Shown here: positions 33,515 to 42,181 of the stretch, piece after piece
How positions within the stretch are numbered: the first letter of the stretch is position 1
Layout: every line of letters starts with the position of its first letter
Source: JAYRZB01 sp041916675
GTDB lineage: Bacteria > Pseudomonadota > Alphaproteobacteria > Rhizobiales > Devosiaceae
Direction: 5' to 3'
Length of the DNA: 64,000 nt
Assembly (NCBI GenBank): GCA_041916675.1
Contig: JAYRZB010000008.1
Location: 62,001-126,000, forward strand
Program-made: the position numbers and the translations under genes
Notes under the pieces: model-generated
Seen by the model: the letters and a program-made list of their open reading frames with translations, nothing else
What the model was told of the DNA's origin: nothing
Databases searched by the model: none

Positions 33515-34366
33515 ATGAAGCTCATGCGTGTTGGTGCCCCGGGTGCCGAAAAGCCCGCGATCCTGGCAGGGGATGGTTCGATCCGCGATCTGTCCGGCAT
33601 CGTCCCCGATATCGGTGGCGCTGCTCTCACTCCGGAAGGCCTTGCCGCTATCCGCGCAGTTGACCATGCCATGCTGCCCAAGCTCGATGCCGCCAGCCGC
33701 ATCGGCCCCTGTGTCGCCAACGTGGGCAAGTTCATCTGCGTCGGCCTCAACTATGCCGATCACGCCGCCGAAAGTGGCATGGCCGTGCCCAAGGAACCCG
33801 TCCTGTTCATGAAGGCCACCAGCGCCATCTGCGGGCCCTATGACAACGTCATCATCCCGAAAAACTCGATCAAGCCCGACTGGGAAGTCGAGCTCGGCGT
33901 GATCATCGGCAAAGAAGCCCGTTATGTCGACGAGAAGGACGCGCTCGATCACGTCGCTGGCTATTGCGTGGTCAACGATGTTTCCGAGCGCCATTTCCAG
34001 ACCGAGCGCGGCGGCCAGTGGGTCAAGGGCAAATCGGCCGACACGTTCGGCCCCATCGGCCCATGGCTGGTGACGCGCGATGAGATTGCCGATCCGCAGA
34101 ACCTGGATATGTGGCTTGAAGTCGACGGCCACCGCTACCAGAACGGTTCGACCAGAACCATGGTGTTCGGGGTGGCCCATCTGGTGCATTACATCAGCCA
34201 GTTCATGAGCCTGCAGCCCGGCGACATCATCACCACCGGCACCCCTCCGGGCGTCGGCATGGGGGTCAAGCCGAACCCGGTCTGGCTCAAGCCGGGCAAT
34301 GTCATGCATCTGGGCATCGCCGGTCTCGGCGAGCAGAAGCAGACAGCGGTCGCCTACTCGGCGTGA
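33515..34366 (+). CDS. Fumarylacetoacetate-hydrolase-family enzyme (diketo-deoxy-sugar-acid hydrolase candidate)
   Basis: 283 residues. 'GKFICVGLNYADHAAESGMA' opens the FAH domain. The metal-ligand pair lies in 'DWEVELGVIIGKEARYV' and the conserved 'YCVVNDVSERHFQTERGGQW' is followed by 'IITTGTPPGVGMG' near the end. Family members of this length cleave C-C bonds of 2,4-diketo acids, including 2,4-diketo-3-deoxy-L-fuconate and -rhamnonate, which yield pyruvate and L-lactate. Context (UxaA, FucU) supports that type of substrate. A terminator follows 24 bp after the stop. Confidence 0.87.
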   Translation: MKLMRVGAPGAEKPAILAGDGSIRDLSGIVPDIGGAALTPEGLAAIRAVDHAMLPKLDAASRIGPCVANVGKFICVGLNYADHAAESGMAVPKEPVLFMKATSAICGPYDNVIIPKNSIKPDWEVELGVIIGKEARYVDEKDALDHVAGYCVVNDVSERHFQTERGGQWVKGKSADTFGPIGPWLVTRDEIADPQNLDMWLEVDGHRYQNGSTRTMVFGVAHLVHYISQFMSLQPGDIITTGTPPGVGMGVKPNPVWLKPGNVMHLGIAGLGEQKQTAVAYSA

Positions 34367-34389
34367 CCTGCACGCATCGAAGGTAATGA

Positions 34390-34412
34390 GGGCGCCACGA
34401 CGGCGCCCTTTT
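34390..34412 (+). terminator. Rho-independent terminator after the FAH gene
   Basis: GGGCGCC and GGCGCCC form a perfect 7-bp stem around five bases, followed by TTTT. It closes the GntR-fucU-FAH transcript before chrA. Confidence 0.75.
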
Positions 34413-34459
34413 GCTGCCGGTCTTGATCGCGCACCCTGCCACTGGCATGAGAGAGCGCC

Positions 34460-35632
34460 ATGGCACGTGTCTTTGAGGTCTTCTGGATTTTCCTGCGGCT
34501 GGGGCTCACCAGCTTCGGCGGGCCGGTGGCCCATTTTGGCTATTTCCGCACCGAGTTCGTCACCCGCCTGGCGTGGCTCACGGATGCCGACTACGCCGAT
34601 ATCATGGCCCTCTGCCAGTTCCTGCCCGGCCCCACTTCAAGCCAGGTCGGCATCGCCATCGGCACCCAGCGCGCCGGGTACGCCGGTGGAATTGCTGCCT
34701 TTGTCGGATTCACCGCTCCGTCGGCGGTCCTCATGCTGGCGCTGGCACTTGGTATCACGCGGGTTGATCTGGGCGCATGGGCCGGCGCACTGCACGGGCT
34801 CAAGCTCGCTGCGCTTGCGGTGGTGGCGCAAGCGGTCTGGGCCATGGCACGGGCGCTGACGCCGGACCGTCCGCGCCGGGTCGTGGCCGTGCTCGCAGCC
34901 ACCACCATGCTGCTGGTGCCGGCCAGTATAACCCAGCTTGGCGTGCTGTTGCTCGCCGTCCTCTGGGGGGCAGGCAATGTCCCGGCAGGCGGCGGCATCG
35001 CAGTTGCACCCGCATCTGGCCAGCCCCGCACTGCCCTGACCTTCATCGCGGTCTTCGCCGCCCTGCTTGTCATTCTGCCCGTCGTTGCCCGGTTTGATCC
35101 AACCCTGGCGCTGGTCGACAAATTCTACCGCTCCGGCTCGCTTGTGTTTGGCGGCGGGCATGTCGTTCTGCCGCTGCTGCAGGCCGAACTGGTCGCTCCG
35201 GGCTGGATAGGGCCCGATACATTCCTTGCCGGATATGGCGCGGCACAGGCCGTTCCAGGACCGCTGTTCAGCTTTGCCGCTTTCGCTGGCGCCGCGCAGA
35301 CCGTCGCGCCCAACGGCATCGGCGGCGGCCTCATCGCGCTTCTTGCCGTCTACATTCCGGCCATACTGCTGGTTTTTGGCACATTGCCGCTCTGGCAACG
35401 CTGGAGGACCCTGCCCCGCCTGCGCGCCGGTCTCGATGGCGCCAACGCCGCAGTGGTGGGCCTGCTTTTCGCCGCATTGTACGATCCGGTATTCACCAGT
35501 GCCGTCACCGGCCCGCGTGATCTGGCACTGGCACTCGCAGGGCTCGGGCTGCTGACACTTGCCCGCACGCCACCGTGGCTCGTAGTCGGCCTGCTCGGGC
35601 TTGCCGGATGGTTGCTGTCGCCCTGGCTCTAG
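34460..35632 (+). CDS. chrA: Chromate transporter ChrA
   Basis: 390-residue two-domain CHR permease that extrudes chromate. The first half has 'FLRLGLTSFGGPVAHFGYF' and 'LCQFLPGPTSSQVGIAIG'. The second half repeats the plan with 'FGGGHVVLPLLQAELVAP' and 'AVPGPLFSFAAFAGA'. About ten membrane segments are visible. There is no ChrB or other chromate gene next to it. It starts 48 bp after the upstream terminator. Its stop overlaps the convergent RidA gene by four bases. Confidence 0.92.
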   Translation: MARVFEVFWIFLRLGLTSFGGPVAHFGYFRTEFVTRLAWLTDADYADIMALCQFLPGPTSSQVGIAIGTQRAGYAGGIAAFVGFTAPSAVLMLALALGITRVDLGAWAGALHGLKLAALAVVAQAVWAMARALTPDRPRRVVAVLAATTMLLVPASITQLGVLLLAVLWGAGNVPAGGGIAVAPASGQPRTALTFIAVFAALLVILPVVARFDPTLALVDKFYRSGSLVFGGGHVVLPLLQAELVAPGWIGPDTFLAGYGAAQAVPGPLFSFAAFAGAAQTVAPNGIGGGLIALLAVYIPAILLVFGTLPLWQRWRTLPRLRAGLDGANAAVVGLLFAALYDPVFTSAVTGPRDLALALAGLGLLTLARTPPWLVVGLLGLAGWLLSPWL

Positions 35633-36024
35633 GGACGACGGGCGATCATGTCGATTTCGACCAGCGCCCCCACGGCAAGCCCCGTGACCCCGATCGTGGT
35701 GCGGCCCGGCAGCTTGCCGGGCTCGAAAAAGGCCTTGTAGGTGTCGTTCATGGCCGCATAGTCGCGCTCGAACTGTGTAAGGTAGATGCGCACGAATGTG
35801 ACATTCTCGAGCCCCAGCCCGATGCCTTTGAGCACGATCTTGAGGTTTTCCATCACCCGCCTGGTCTGTGCTTCCACCCCCACTGGCAAGGGTGCATCGG
35901 GCGCGTCCGGGTCGGTGGGCATCTGCCCGGTGATGAACACCCAGCCATCGGCCTCGACGGCATGCGAGAACGGAGCCACCGGGCGGGGACCCGAGGCAAT
36001 CATGTGGTGAATGGGCAGGGACAT
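35629..36024 (-). CDS. RidA-family (YjgF/YER057c/UK114) protein
   Basis: 131 residues from the ATG at 36024 (GAGGAG eight bases upstream). 'GPRPVAPFSHAVEADGWVFI' with 'TGQMPTDPD', 'VMENLKIVLKGIGLGLENVT' and 'PGRTTIGVTGLAVGALVEID' are typical of the Rid fold. RidA deaminates reactive enamine/imine intermediates. The conserved Arg of active RidA appears at 'FVRIYLTQ' or 'PGRTTIG', so enzyme activity is plausible but not certain. Confidence 0.9.
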   Translation of the reverse strand: MSLPIHHMIASGPRPVAPFSHAVEADGWVFITGQMPTDPDAPDAPLPVGVEAQTRRVMENLKIVLKGIGLGLENVTFVRIYLTQFERDYAAMNDTYKAFFEPGKLPGRTTIGVTGLAVGALVEIDMIARRP

Positions 36025-36206
36025 CGAAAACTCCTCAAGTTGGGTCCATGATTGGCAGACCGGAGCCCCGATGCAAGCCCCAGGGCGTCGCATCATCACG
36101 TTTGCGCGCTCCGTTCATTTCCATTCAGCTTTTCCGTGCTAGAAGGAATCATGACCCCTTGTGGGGCCAGACGCTGACGAAGACACCAAGGGACAGGCCA
36201 GGCTGC

Positions 36207-36908
36207 ATGCTCGATTTTCTCCATATGCTTTCGGGCTATCTTGAAGCCTTCCTCAACTCGGTTTCCGACAATTTCTGGCTCTCGATGCTGTTCATCTTCC
36301 TCGTCGCCATCGGCGAGGCGGTATTTATCCTCGGCCTTCTGGTGCCATCCACGCCGGTCCTGTTGCTGGTCGGCGGCATTATCGCTCAGGGCACGCTGCC
36401 GTTCTGGCCGATTTATCTGGCCGCCGTTATCGGCGCTGTGATCGGAGATGCGATTTCCTACACCGTCGGTTTCCTGCTCAAGGACCGGATCAAGACCGTC
36501 TGGCCATTCCGCAACTATCTTGAGCTGATCGCCAAGGGCGAAGTGTTCTTTGCCAGGCATGGCGGAAAATCGGTGTTCATCGGCCGCTTTATCCCCGGGG
36601 TGAAGGCCGTGGTGCCCGGCATCGCCGGCATGATGAGCATGCCCTACAAGTACTTCACTGTGATCAATGTGATCTCGGCTTTTGCCTGGGCTGCGGCCCA
36701 CATCCTGCCCGGCATGCTGCTGACCGCCTGGCTCAAGTCGATCGGCCTCAGCCTCGAACTGGTGATCATCGTTGGCGCCGCCGTCCTGACCGTGCTCTAC
36801 CTGCTGATCCATTTCCACCGCAACATCCTGCTTGCCCTGGCGCCCTTCCTCGGCCCGCTGGGCAAGGGGATCGAAGCGCGGTTTCGCAAACCGGGCGCCA
36901 GCCACTAG
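36207..36908 (+). CDS. DedA-family membrane protein
   Basis: 233 residues from the ATG at 36207; the upstream in-frame extension to 36048 has no family resemblance. The SNARE-assoc/DedA domain shows 'GEAVFILGLLVPSTPVLLLV', 'GDAISYTVGFLLKDR', and the signature 'FFARHGGKSVFIGRFIPGVK' followed by 'VVPGIAGMMSMPY'. The Glu and the two Arg essential in DedA proteins are in these segments. The family flips undecaprenyl or other lipid carriers in the inner membrane. Confidence 0.9.
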   Translation: MLDFLHMLSGYLEAFLNSVSDNFWLSMLFIFLVAIGEAVFILGLLVPSTPVLLLVGGIIAQGTLPFWPIYLAAVIGAVIGDAISYTVGFLLKDRIKTVWPFRNYLELIAKGEVFFARHGGKSVFIGRFIPGVKAVVPGIAGMMSMPYKYFTVINVISAFAWAAAHILPGMLLTAWLKSIGLSLELVIIVGAAVLTVLYLLIHFHRNILLALAPFLGPLGKGIEARFRKPGASH

Positions 36909-36960
36909 CATCACGAAAAACTCACTTGCGCGGTGGCACGGGCGGCGCGATGCTGATGGC

Positions 36961-37533
36961 ATGCGCAGGATCGTGACCGTGCTCCGCTGGCTGCTTGTTC
37001 CCCTCATCTTTGGGATGGCGGGGCTTTTGCCCATGCTCTCGCAGGCCGACGAGGCCGCAGACCGGGCAAGGCTCGACACGCTGTTTGCCGAACTCAAGGC
37101 CGCACCCGATGCCGCCACCGCCCAGGCCATCGACCAGCAGATCTGGAAGATCTGGACCGTTCCTTCGGATGAAAAACTGGCAGCCCGTATGAAGATCGTT
37201 CTGGACGCACGCTCGTCCTACGATTTCGAGAGCACCATCGACCTGCTCGATGCCCTGATCGAAGATTATCCGACCTATGCCGAGGCGTGGAACCAGCGCG
37301 CCACCACCTATTATATGATGCAGAATTTTGAGGCCTCACTGGCCGATATCGACAAGACGCTGGAGCTTGAGCCGCGCCATTTCGGTGCCCTGTCGGGCCA
37401 GTCGCTCATCCTTCTGGCGCAGGGCAAACGCGACCTGGCGCTTAAGGCCATCATCGCCGCCCTTGCGATCCACCCGTTCCTGACTGAGCGGGGCCTGTTC
37501 CCCGAACTGGCGCGCGACGTCACCCGTATCTGA
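36961..37533 (+). CDS. Secreted or membrane-anchored TPR-repeat protein
   Basis: 190 residues from the ATG at 36961. A signal or anchor lies at 1-27 ('WLLVPLIFGMAGLLPMLSQA'). Helical tetratricopeptide repeats follow, clearest at about 85-150 ('YPTYAEAWNQRATTYYMMQN', 'FEASLADIDKTLELEPRHFG'). Partner unknown. It lies between dedA (52 bp) and a GNAT gene (8 bp) on the same strand. Confidence 0.85.
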   Translation: MRRIVTVLRWLLVPLIFGMAGLLPMLSQADEAADRARLDTLFAELKAAPDAATAQAIDQQIWKIWTVPSDEKLAARMKIVLDARSSYDFESTIDLLDALIEDYPTYAEAWNQRATTYYMMQNFEASLADIDKTLELEPRHFGALSGQSLILLAQGKRDLALKAIIAALAIHPFLTERGLFPELARDVTRI

Positions 37534-37541
37534 GGATATTC

Positions 37542-37829
37542 ATGTCTGGATTTGAAATCGTCCGCGAGGACAAAGGTACATCTGGCCGCTATGTCGTTTA
37601 TCTCGAAGGCGGGCTCGAAGCCGAAATGACCTACCAGCGCGCTGGCAATGTGCTGGCCATCGACCACACTTTCGTACCACCCGAGTTCCGCGGCACCGAC
37701 ATTGCCCGGCGGCTTGTCCAGCAGGGCGTCGATGATGCCCGCGCCGATGGCAACCTGATCCGTCCGGTATGCTCTTATGTGGTGGCCCAGTTCCGCCGCC
37801 ACCCTGAATGGGCAGACCTGCACGCCTAG
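37542..37829 (+). CDS. GNAT-family N-acetyltransferase, YjdJ/COG2388 type
   Basis: 95 residues, the small single-domain form. 'GLEAEMTYQRAGNVLAIDHT' leads to the acetyl-CoA loop 'VPPEFRGTDIARRLVQQGVD', and the C-terminus 'IRPVCSYVVAQFRRHPEWAD' is the family's signature with a Cys. The substrate is unknown. It starts eight bases after the TPR gene. Confidence 0.9.
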   Translation: MSGFEIVREDKGTSGRYVVYLEGGLEAEMTYQRAGNVLAIDHTFVPPEFRGTDIARRLVQQGVDDARADGNLIRPVCSYVVAQFRRHPEWADLHA

Positions 37830-37956
37830 GTGTTTCTGCGCGGCTTTAACACAATCCTAACCATAACGATGCGCACTCTAAGGCCTTAAGCTTTGGGGAT
37901 GCGCAGCTTTTGCCTTGCCCAGCGGTTGTGCCAGCAGAGCATCCGGGGTGCCTGAT

Positions 37957-39036
37957 ATGGGTTATGTTCAATCACTGCTGTTCAGCACCCTGTTGGCTTC
38001 GCTCGCAATGGTCGACGCCGCCGCCGCGCAGACTGGAGCGCAGCAGGAGTTGGTCATCGAAACCGCGGCCGCGTTGACCCCGGAGGCGATTAACGCCGCC
38101 AGTCTCGAGCATCTTCTTCATCCAGTGCGCCGGCCGACGGTGGTGCAATCGGACGCTGAAATCACCACCGGCAGCCTGCCCGGGGCCAAGCCAGAACCCT
38201 GGCGCGATCCGGCCATGGTGCGCCTGCAGGTGCTGCTCGACCGCGCCGGCGCCTCGCCGGGAGTGATCGACGGCTTTGATGGGCTCAATGTGCGCAAGGC
38301 CATCGCGGCCTTCGAAACCATGCAGGGCCTGCCCGCCGATGGCCAGCTCGATGCCCGTATGCTTGCCACCCTCGATCAGGGCGGTCCGGCCGTGGGCACC
38401 TACACAATCCTCGAACAGGATGTCGCCGCCGTGGTCGCGCCGCTGCCGCGCGATTATGCCGAACTGGCCCTGCGCGACCGCCTCGGATTCCAGTCCGTGC
38501 CCGAACTCCTCGGCGAGCGCTTCCATATGGATGAAAAGTTCCTGCGGGCGCTCAATCCCCGGGCAACATGGCAGGCCGGTGAAGCAGTGTTCGTCACCGC
38601 CTATGGCCCGGACCTGCGCGGCAAAGTTGCCCGCATCGAAGCCGACAAGCGCATGCGCCAGTTGCGCGCCTACGGTCAGGACGGGCGCCTGATCGCTGCC
38701 TATCCTGCGACAATCGGGAGCCCCGACAACCCTTCTCCATCGGGCATCCATCTGGTTGAGGCCGTGGCGATCAACCCCACCTATACCTATAATCCGAAGA
38801 TCAATTTCCAGCAGGGCGAAAACACAAAAGTGCTCGTCCTGCCACCCGGGCCGAATGGCCCGGTGGGTTCGGTCTGGATCGATCTGTCCGAGCCCACCTT
38901 CGGCATTCATGGCACCCCGCAACCGTCCCTGATCGACAAGGTCGGGTCGCACGGTTGCGTTCGGTTGACCAATTGGGATGCCAGGGAACTGGCCCGCATG
39001 GTCACCGCTGGCGTGCCAGTGGAGTTTATCGACTAG
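37957..39036 (+). CDS. L,D-transpeptidase (YkuD/ErfK family) with peptidoglycan-binding domain
   Basis: 359 residues from the ATG at 37957 (GGGGTG upstream); a TTG at 37915 is less likely. Signal peptide at 1-25. A PG_binding_1 repeat lies at about 75-125 ('VLLDRAGASPGVIDGFDGLN'). The YkuD domain at about 220-359 carries the catalytic 'IDKVGSHGCVRLTNWDAREL' (Ser-His-Gly-Cys-Val-Arg) after 'TFGIHGTPQPS'. It forms 3-3 peptide crosslinks or attaches proteins to peptidoglycan in the periplasm. Its end overlaps the convergent hydrolase by 11 bp. Confidence 0.93.
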   Translation: MGYVQSLLFSTLLASLAMVDAAAAQTGAQQELVIETAAALTPEAINAASLEHLLHPVRRPTVVQSDAEITTGSLPGAKPEPWRDPAMVRLQVLLDRAGASPGVIDGFDGLNVRKAIAAFETMQGLPADGQLDARMLATLDQGGPAVGTYTILEQDVAAVVAPLPRDYAELALRDRLGFQSVPELLGERFHMDEKFLRALNPRATWQAGEAVFVTAYGPDLRGKVARIEADKRMRQLRAYGQDGRLIAAYPATIGSPDNPSPSGIHLVEAVAINPTYTYNPKINFQQGENTKVLVLPPGPNGPVGSVWIDLSEPTFGIHGTPQPSLIDKVGSHGCVRLTNWDARELARMVTAGVPVEFID

Positions 39037-39637
39037 CCATCCAGTCGCGGGCCGCCAGCAACTCTTCCTGCCGCACCTCGTGCCCACCCGCATGCCAGAG
39101 CACGCTGGTCGTCGCGCCCTGCGTCTCGAAATAGTCGGCCAGCACCTGCGTGCGCTGCGGCGGGCAGATCGGGTCTCGTTCCCCGGCCGTGATCAGCACG
39201 CGCTTGCCCACAAGGCCGGGTTGCGGCGCCGGATCGAACGGGATCAGCGGATGCAGCAGCACCGTACGGTCAAACAGCTCCGGAGCAGCGAACTGCACTG
39301 ACGCCAGGATATTGGCCCCGTTCGAGTAGCCAAAGCCAAATACCCCTGATGGCCTGACCGTCCCGATCTGGGCCGCGATGAACCTTTTGAGTTTGTCGGT
39401 GCGCAACGCCAGATCGTCCATGTCGTAGACGCCCTCGCCAGTGCGGCGGAAATAGCGCAGCGCCCCGCCTTCGGACACATCGCCACGCACCGCAATCACC
39501 CGCGCGCCGGGCAGCAATTGGCTGCCCAACTCGAAAAACTGGTTCTCATCCCCACCAGTACCGTGGAAAACCAACAGCAGCGGCGGGTTGTCACCCGCCC
39601 CCGCCTCTTCGCGAAAAACATAAGACTTGGCGTCCAT
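39026..39637 (-). CDS. Alpha/beta hydrolase, MhqD/carboxylesterase type
   Basis: 203 residues, phospholipase/carboxylesterase family. The oxyanion start is 'LLLVFHGTGGDENQFFELG', the nucleophile elbow 'VFGFGYSNGANILASVQFA' (Gly-x-Ser-x-Gly replaced by Gly-Tyr-Ser-Asn-Gly), the Asp region 'LITAGERDPICPPQ' and the His 'VLWHAGGHEV'. It begins directly after the stop of the ring-cleaving dioxygenase gene. That pair matches mhqO-mhqD of quinone-stress operons in Bacillus. Confidence 0.88.
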   Translation of the reverse strand: MDAKSYVFREEAGAGDNPPLLLVFHGTGGDENQFFELGSQLLPGARVIAVRGDVSEGGALRYFRRTGEGVYDMDDLALRTDKLKRFIAAQIGTVRPSGVFGFGYSNGANILASVQFAAPELFDRTVLLHPLIPFDPAPQPGLVGKRVLITAGERDPICPPQRTQVLADYFETQGATTSVLWHAGGHEVRQEELLAARDWMASR

Positions 39638-40570
39638 TCAAACCTCCAGCGGCTGCAGGCTCGCTTCAAGCCGGGCCCGCAGGTGCGCATGCTGGCTCGG
39701 CAGCATCAGCTTTTCCCCCAGATGCGCCACATCCTCATCCCGGTCGAAGCCGGGCTCGTTGGTGGCGATCTCGAACAACACCCCGCCCGGGGGGCGGAAG
39801 TAGATGGCCCAGAAATAATCCCGATCGATCACCGGGGTTACCTGGAAACCGGTGTCGATCAGCCCATTGCGCACCTCGAGCTGGGCCGCGCGATTTTCGA
39901 CCGCAAAGGCGATGTGATGCACCGAGCCGGCACCGAGGTCGCCACGACCTACTTCGGGCAGCACTTCGACATCGATGGTGTCGGCGCCATTGCCGCCCGG
40001 CAGCACGAAGCGGGTGATGCCCTCATGTGTGTCGGCCACCTGATAGCCCATCAGTTGGAGCAGCGCTTGATTGGCGCCGCCGTCGCGCAGGCGCAACGAG
40101 GCCGAGTGGAAGCCACGGATGGCCACATCGCCGCCTACCCCACCGCCGGTCCACGCGGCACGCGGATCGTTCTGAGCCTCGACAAGTGCAAAGTGATCTC
40201 CATCCGGCCCACGAAAGTGCAGGCGCTTTTCGCCGAAGCTGTCGGCGCGGACGAGATCGCCCACCCGGTGCTCTGCCAGCCGACCTTCCCAGAAGCCGAT
40301 TGACCCTTCCGGCACCGAAAAAGCCGTGGTGCCAACCTCGCCCGTGCCCAGACGGCCACGAATGATGTTGGGGAAGGGGAAATAGGTCATCACCGAACCG
40401 GGCGTGCCCACTTCATCGCCATAGTAGAGATGGTAGACACTGGGCTCGTCGAAGTTGACGGTCTTCTTCACCCGGCGCAGGCCGAGGGTGTCGGTAAAAA
40501 ACGCATTGTTCTGCGCCGCATCGCGCGCCATCGAAGTAACGTGATGCAGGCCCTTGATCTGGTGGAGCAT
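39638..40570 (-). CDS. Ring-cleaving dioxygenase, MhqO-like (glyoxalase superfamily)
   Basis: 310 residues from the ATG at 40570 (AAGGA eight bases upstream); the frame continues 68 codons further but without similarity. Two vicinal-oxygen-chelate repeats are seen: 'IKGLHHVTSMARDAAQNNAF' and 'GSVHHIAFAVENRAAQLEVR'. The metal ligands are the His of each repeat and the Glu of 'PPGGVLFEIATNEPGF'. The family is annotated as extradiol-type dioxygenases acting on hydroquinones. The hydrolase gene follows without a gap. Confidence 0.9.
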   Translation of the reverse strand: MLHQIKGLHHVTSMARDAAQNNAFFTDTLGLRRVKKTVNFDEPSVYHLYYGDEVGTPGSVMTYFPFPNIIRGRLGTGEVGTTAFSVPEGSIGFWEGRLAEHRVGDLVRADSFGEKRLHFRGPDGDHFALVEAQNDPRAAWTGGGVGGDVAIRGFHSASLRLRDGGANQALLQLMGYQVADTHEGITRFVLPGGNGADTIDVEVLPEVGRGDLGAGSVHHIAFAVENRAAQLEVRNGLIDTGFQVTPVIDRDYFWAIYFRPPGGVLFEIATNEPGFDRDEDVAHLGEKLMLPSQHAHLRARLEASLQPLEV

Positions 40571-40743
40571 TTTGCGATCCTTTCGTTCGCGCCCAATCGG
40601 CGCGCTTGCTTGGCACCTGATATGGGTCCAAACCTCGGTTCGATAAACCCGGCATCCGGTATCTGATTGTCGCCGCCTATCGAACAATAACCCGGTGAAC
40701 CAACCGCCTTTCCCCGCCGTAGGCAAGGGACCAAGGAGCCAAC

Positions 40744-41454
40744 ATGATCCTATCGTCCTTCCCCGCCGGCGCAACGGCGCTGGTCATCGGCAGCACTGGC
40801 GGCATCGGTAGCGCCTTACACCGAAACCTCGTCGAAACCCGACAGTTCCGGTCGGTCATCGGCCTGTCGCGGTCCACCAGTCCACGCCTTGACCTGCTCG
40901 ATGAAACCACAATCGCCGACGCGGCTACTGCAATTGCCGCGTCCGGGGCCGACCTGCGGCTGATCATTGTGGCCACCGGCATGCTCCATACCGAAACCAT
41001 CGCACCGGAAAAAAGCTGGCGTCAGCTCGATGCTGCGCGGCTTGCCCAAACTCTGGCGATCAACGCCACCGGCCCGGCGCTGGTCATGAAGCACTTCCTG
41101 CCCCTGCTGCCCCGGCAGGGCCGCAGTGTCTTTGCCGCCCTCTCGGCCAAGGTCGGCTCCATCGGCGACAACGGTCTTGGCGGCTGGTATGGCTATCGCG
41201 CCGCAAAAGCCGCCCTCAACCAGTTCCTGCATACCGCCGCCATCGAACTGGCCCGCACCCGGCCTGACGCCGTTTGCCTGGCGCTTCACCCAGGCTCGGT
41301 CGACACAGCGCTTTCGCGCCCCTTTGCCAGCCCCTCGCATCCTGCGCGCAGCCCCGACATCGCCGCCGCAGACCTGCTGGCGGTCATCGACACGGCAGAC
41401 CCGGGCCAGACTGGCGGCTTTCTCGACTATACCGGGGCAACTATTCCCTGGTAG
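40744..41454 (+). CDS. Short-chain dehydrogenase/reductase
   Basis: 236 residues. NAD(P) site 'ALVIGSTGGIGSALHRNLVE' and the catalytic 'GGWYGYRAAKAALNQFLHTA' (Tyr-x3-Lys), with 'ALHPGSVDTALSRPF' after it. The pattern is that of the CsgA/C-factor-like SDRs. It is divergent from the MhqO-like gene across 173 bp, so the two may share control. Substrate unknown. Confidence 0.9.
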   Translation: MILSSFPAGATALVIGSTGGIGSALHRNLVETRQFRSVIGLSRSTSPRLDLLDETTIADAATAIAASGADLRLIIVATGMLHTETIAPEKSWRQLDAARLAQTLAINATGPALVMKHFLPLLPRQGRSVFAALSAKVGSIGDNGLGGWYGYRAAKAALNQFLHTAAIELARTRPDAVCLALHPGSVDTALSRPFASPSHPARSPDIAAADLLAVIDTADPGQTGGFLDYTGATIPW

Positions 41455-41473
41455 GCGTTGACCGGCTCCGGCC

Positions 41474-42181
41474 ATGAGTGCAAATGCTTGCCCACCTTGC
41501 ACCCGGGACCCTGGCATGTTGTCCGACACTGTTCTGAGCCGTACCACGTTGCAGTCCGCGCTGGATGCCCGGACCCGCAGCTTCGAGCGCTGCGATCTCA
41601 AGGGCGCCGACCTGAAAGGCATGGCGCTTGAAGAGGCGGTATTCTCGGCCTGCGACTTCAGCGACGCCAACTTTACCGGGACCGACCTGACCGAGGCGCG
41701 CCTCGTCCGCTGCAATGCCAGCAAGGCCCAGTTTTCCGGCGCCAAATGCATTGAGGCCCAGTTTGACACCTGCAACCTGACAGCCGCCGATTTCTCCCGC
41801 GCCAAGCTCACGCAGGCGCGGTTTACCGGCTGCAAGCTCAGCGGCGCCAATTTTGCCGGAGCGGCTACCCTGGACCTGACGTTTTCGGCCTGCCTGCTGG
41901 TCAATGCCACGCTTTCAGGTATGAGCTTTCGCAAGCAAAAACTCACCGAACTCGATTTCTCCGATGCCGACCTGACCGGGGTGGATTTCCGTGACGCCGA
42001 GTTCGAAAAATGCTCGCTGCGGGACGCGGTTCTGAAAAACACCCAGTTCGCCGGTGCCGACCTGCGCGGCTGCGACCTCGGTGCCATCGAGCTCAACGAT
42101 GCCCGCATGTTCAAGGGCGCGCTGATCTCCAAAGCCCAGGCCACCGACCTGCTCCGCGCCTATGGGCTCAGGGTTGCCTAA
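41474..42181 (+). CDS. Pentapeptide-repeat protein with a Qnr-like C-terminus
   Basis: 235 residues (start could be 41516). Residues 30-215 are A(D/N)LxX pentapeptide repeats, for example 'CDLKGADLKGMALEEAVFSA' and 'LTGVDFRDAEFEKCSL', expected to form a right-handed quadrilateral beta helix. The C-terminal helix 'ISKAQATDLLRAYGLRVA' resembles the C-terminal capping helix of Qnr/McbG proteins that bind DNA gyrase. A gyrase role is only a suggestion. The stop overlaps pncB by four bases. Confidence 0.88.
   Translation: MSANACPPCTRDPGMLSDTVLSRTTLQSALDARTRSFERCDLKGADLKGMALEEAVFSACDFSDANFTGTDLTEARLVRCNASKAQFSGAKCIEAQFDTCNLTAADFSRAKLTQARFTGCKLSGANFAGAATLDLTFSACLLVNATLSGMSFRKQKLTELDFSDADLTGVDFRDAEFEKCSLRDAVLKNTQFAGADLRGCDLGAIELNDARMFKGALISKAQATDLLRAYGLRVA

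Noticed and set aside
37972..39093. 373-residue minus-strand frame opposite the L,D-transpeptidase
   Set aside because: The plus-strand gene has signal peptide and catalytic motif; this frame has nothing.
40816..42144. 442-residue minus-strand frame opposite the SDR and pentapeptide genes
   Set aside because: Low-complexity Ser/Arg/Ala translation produced by the repeat gene on the other strand.
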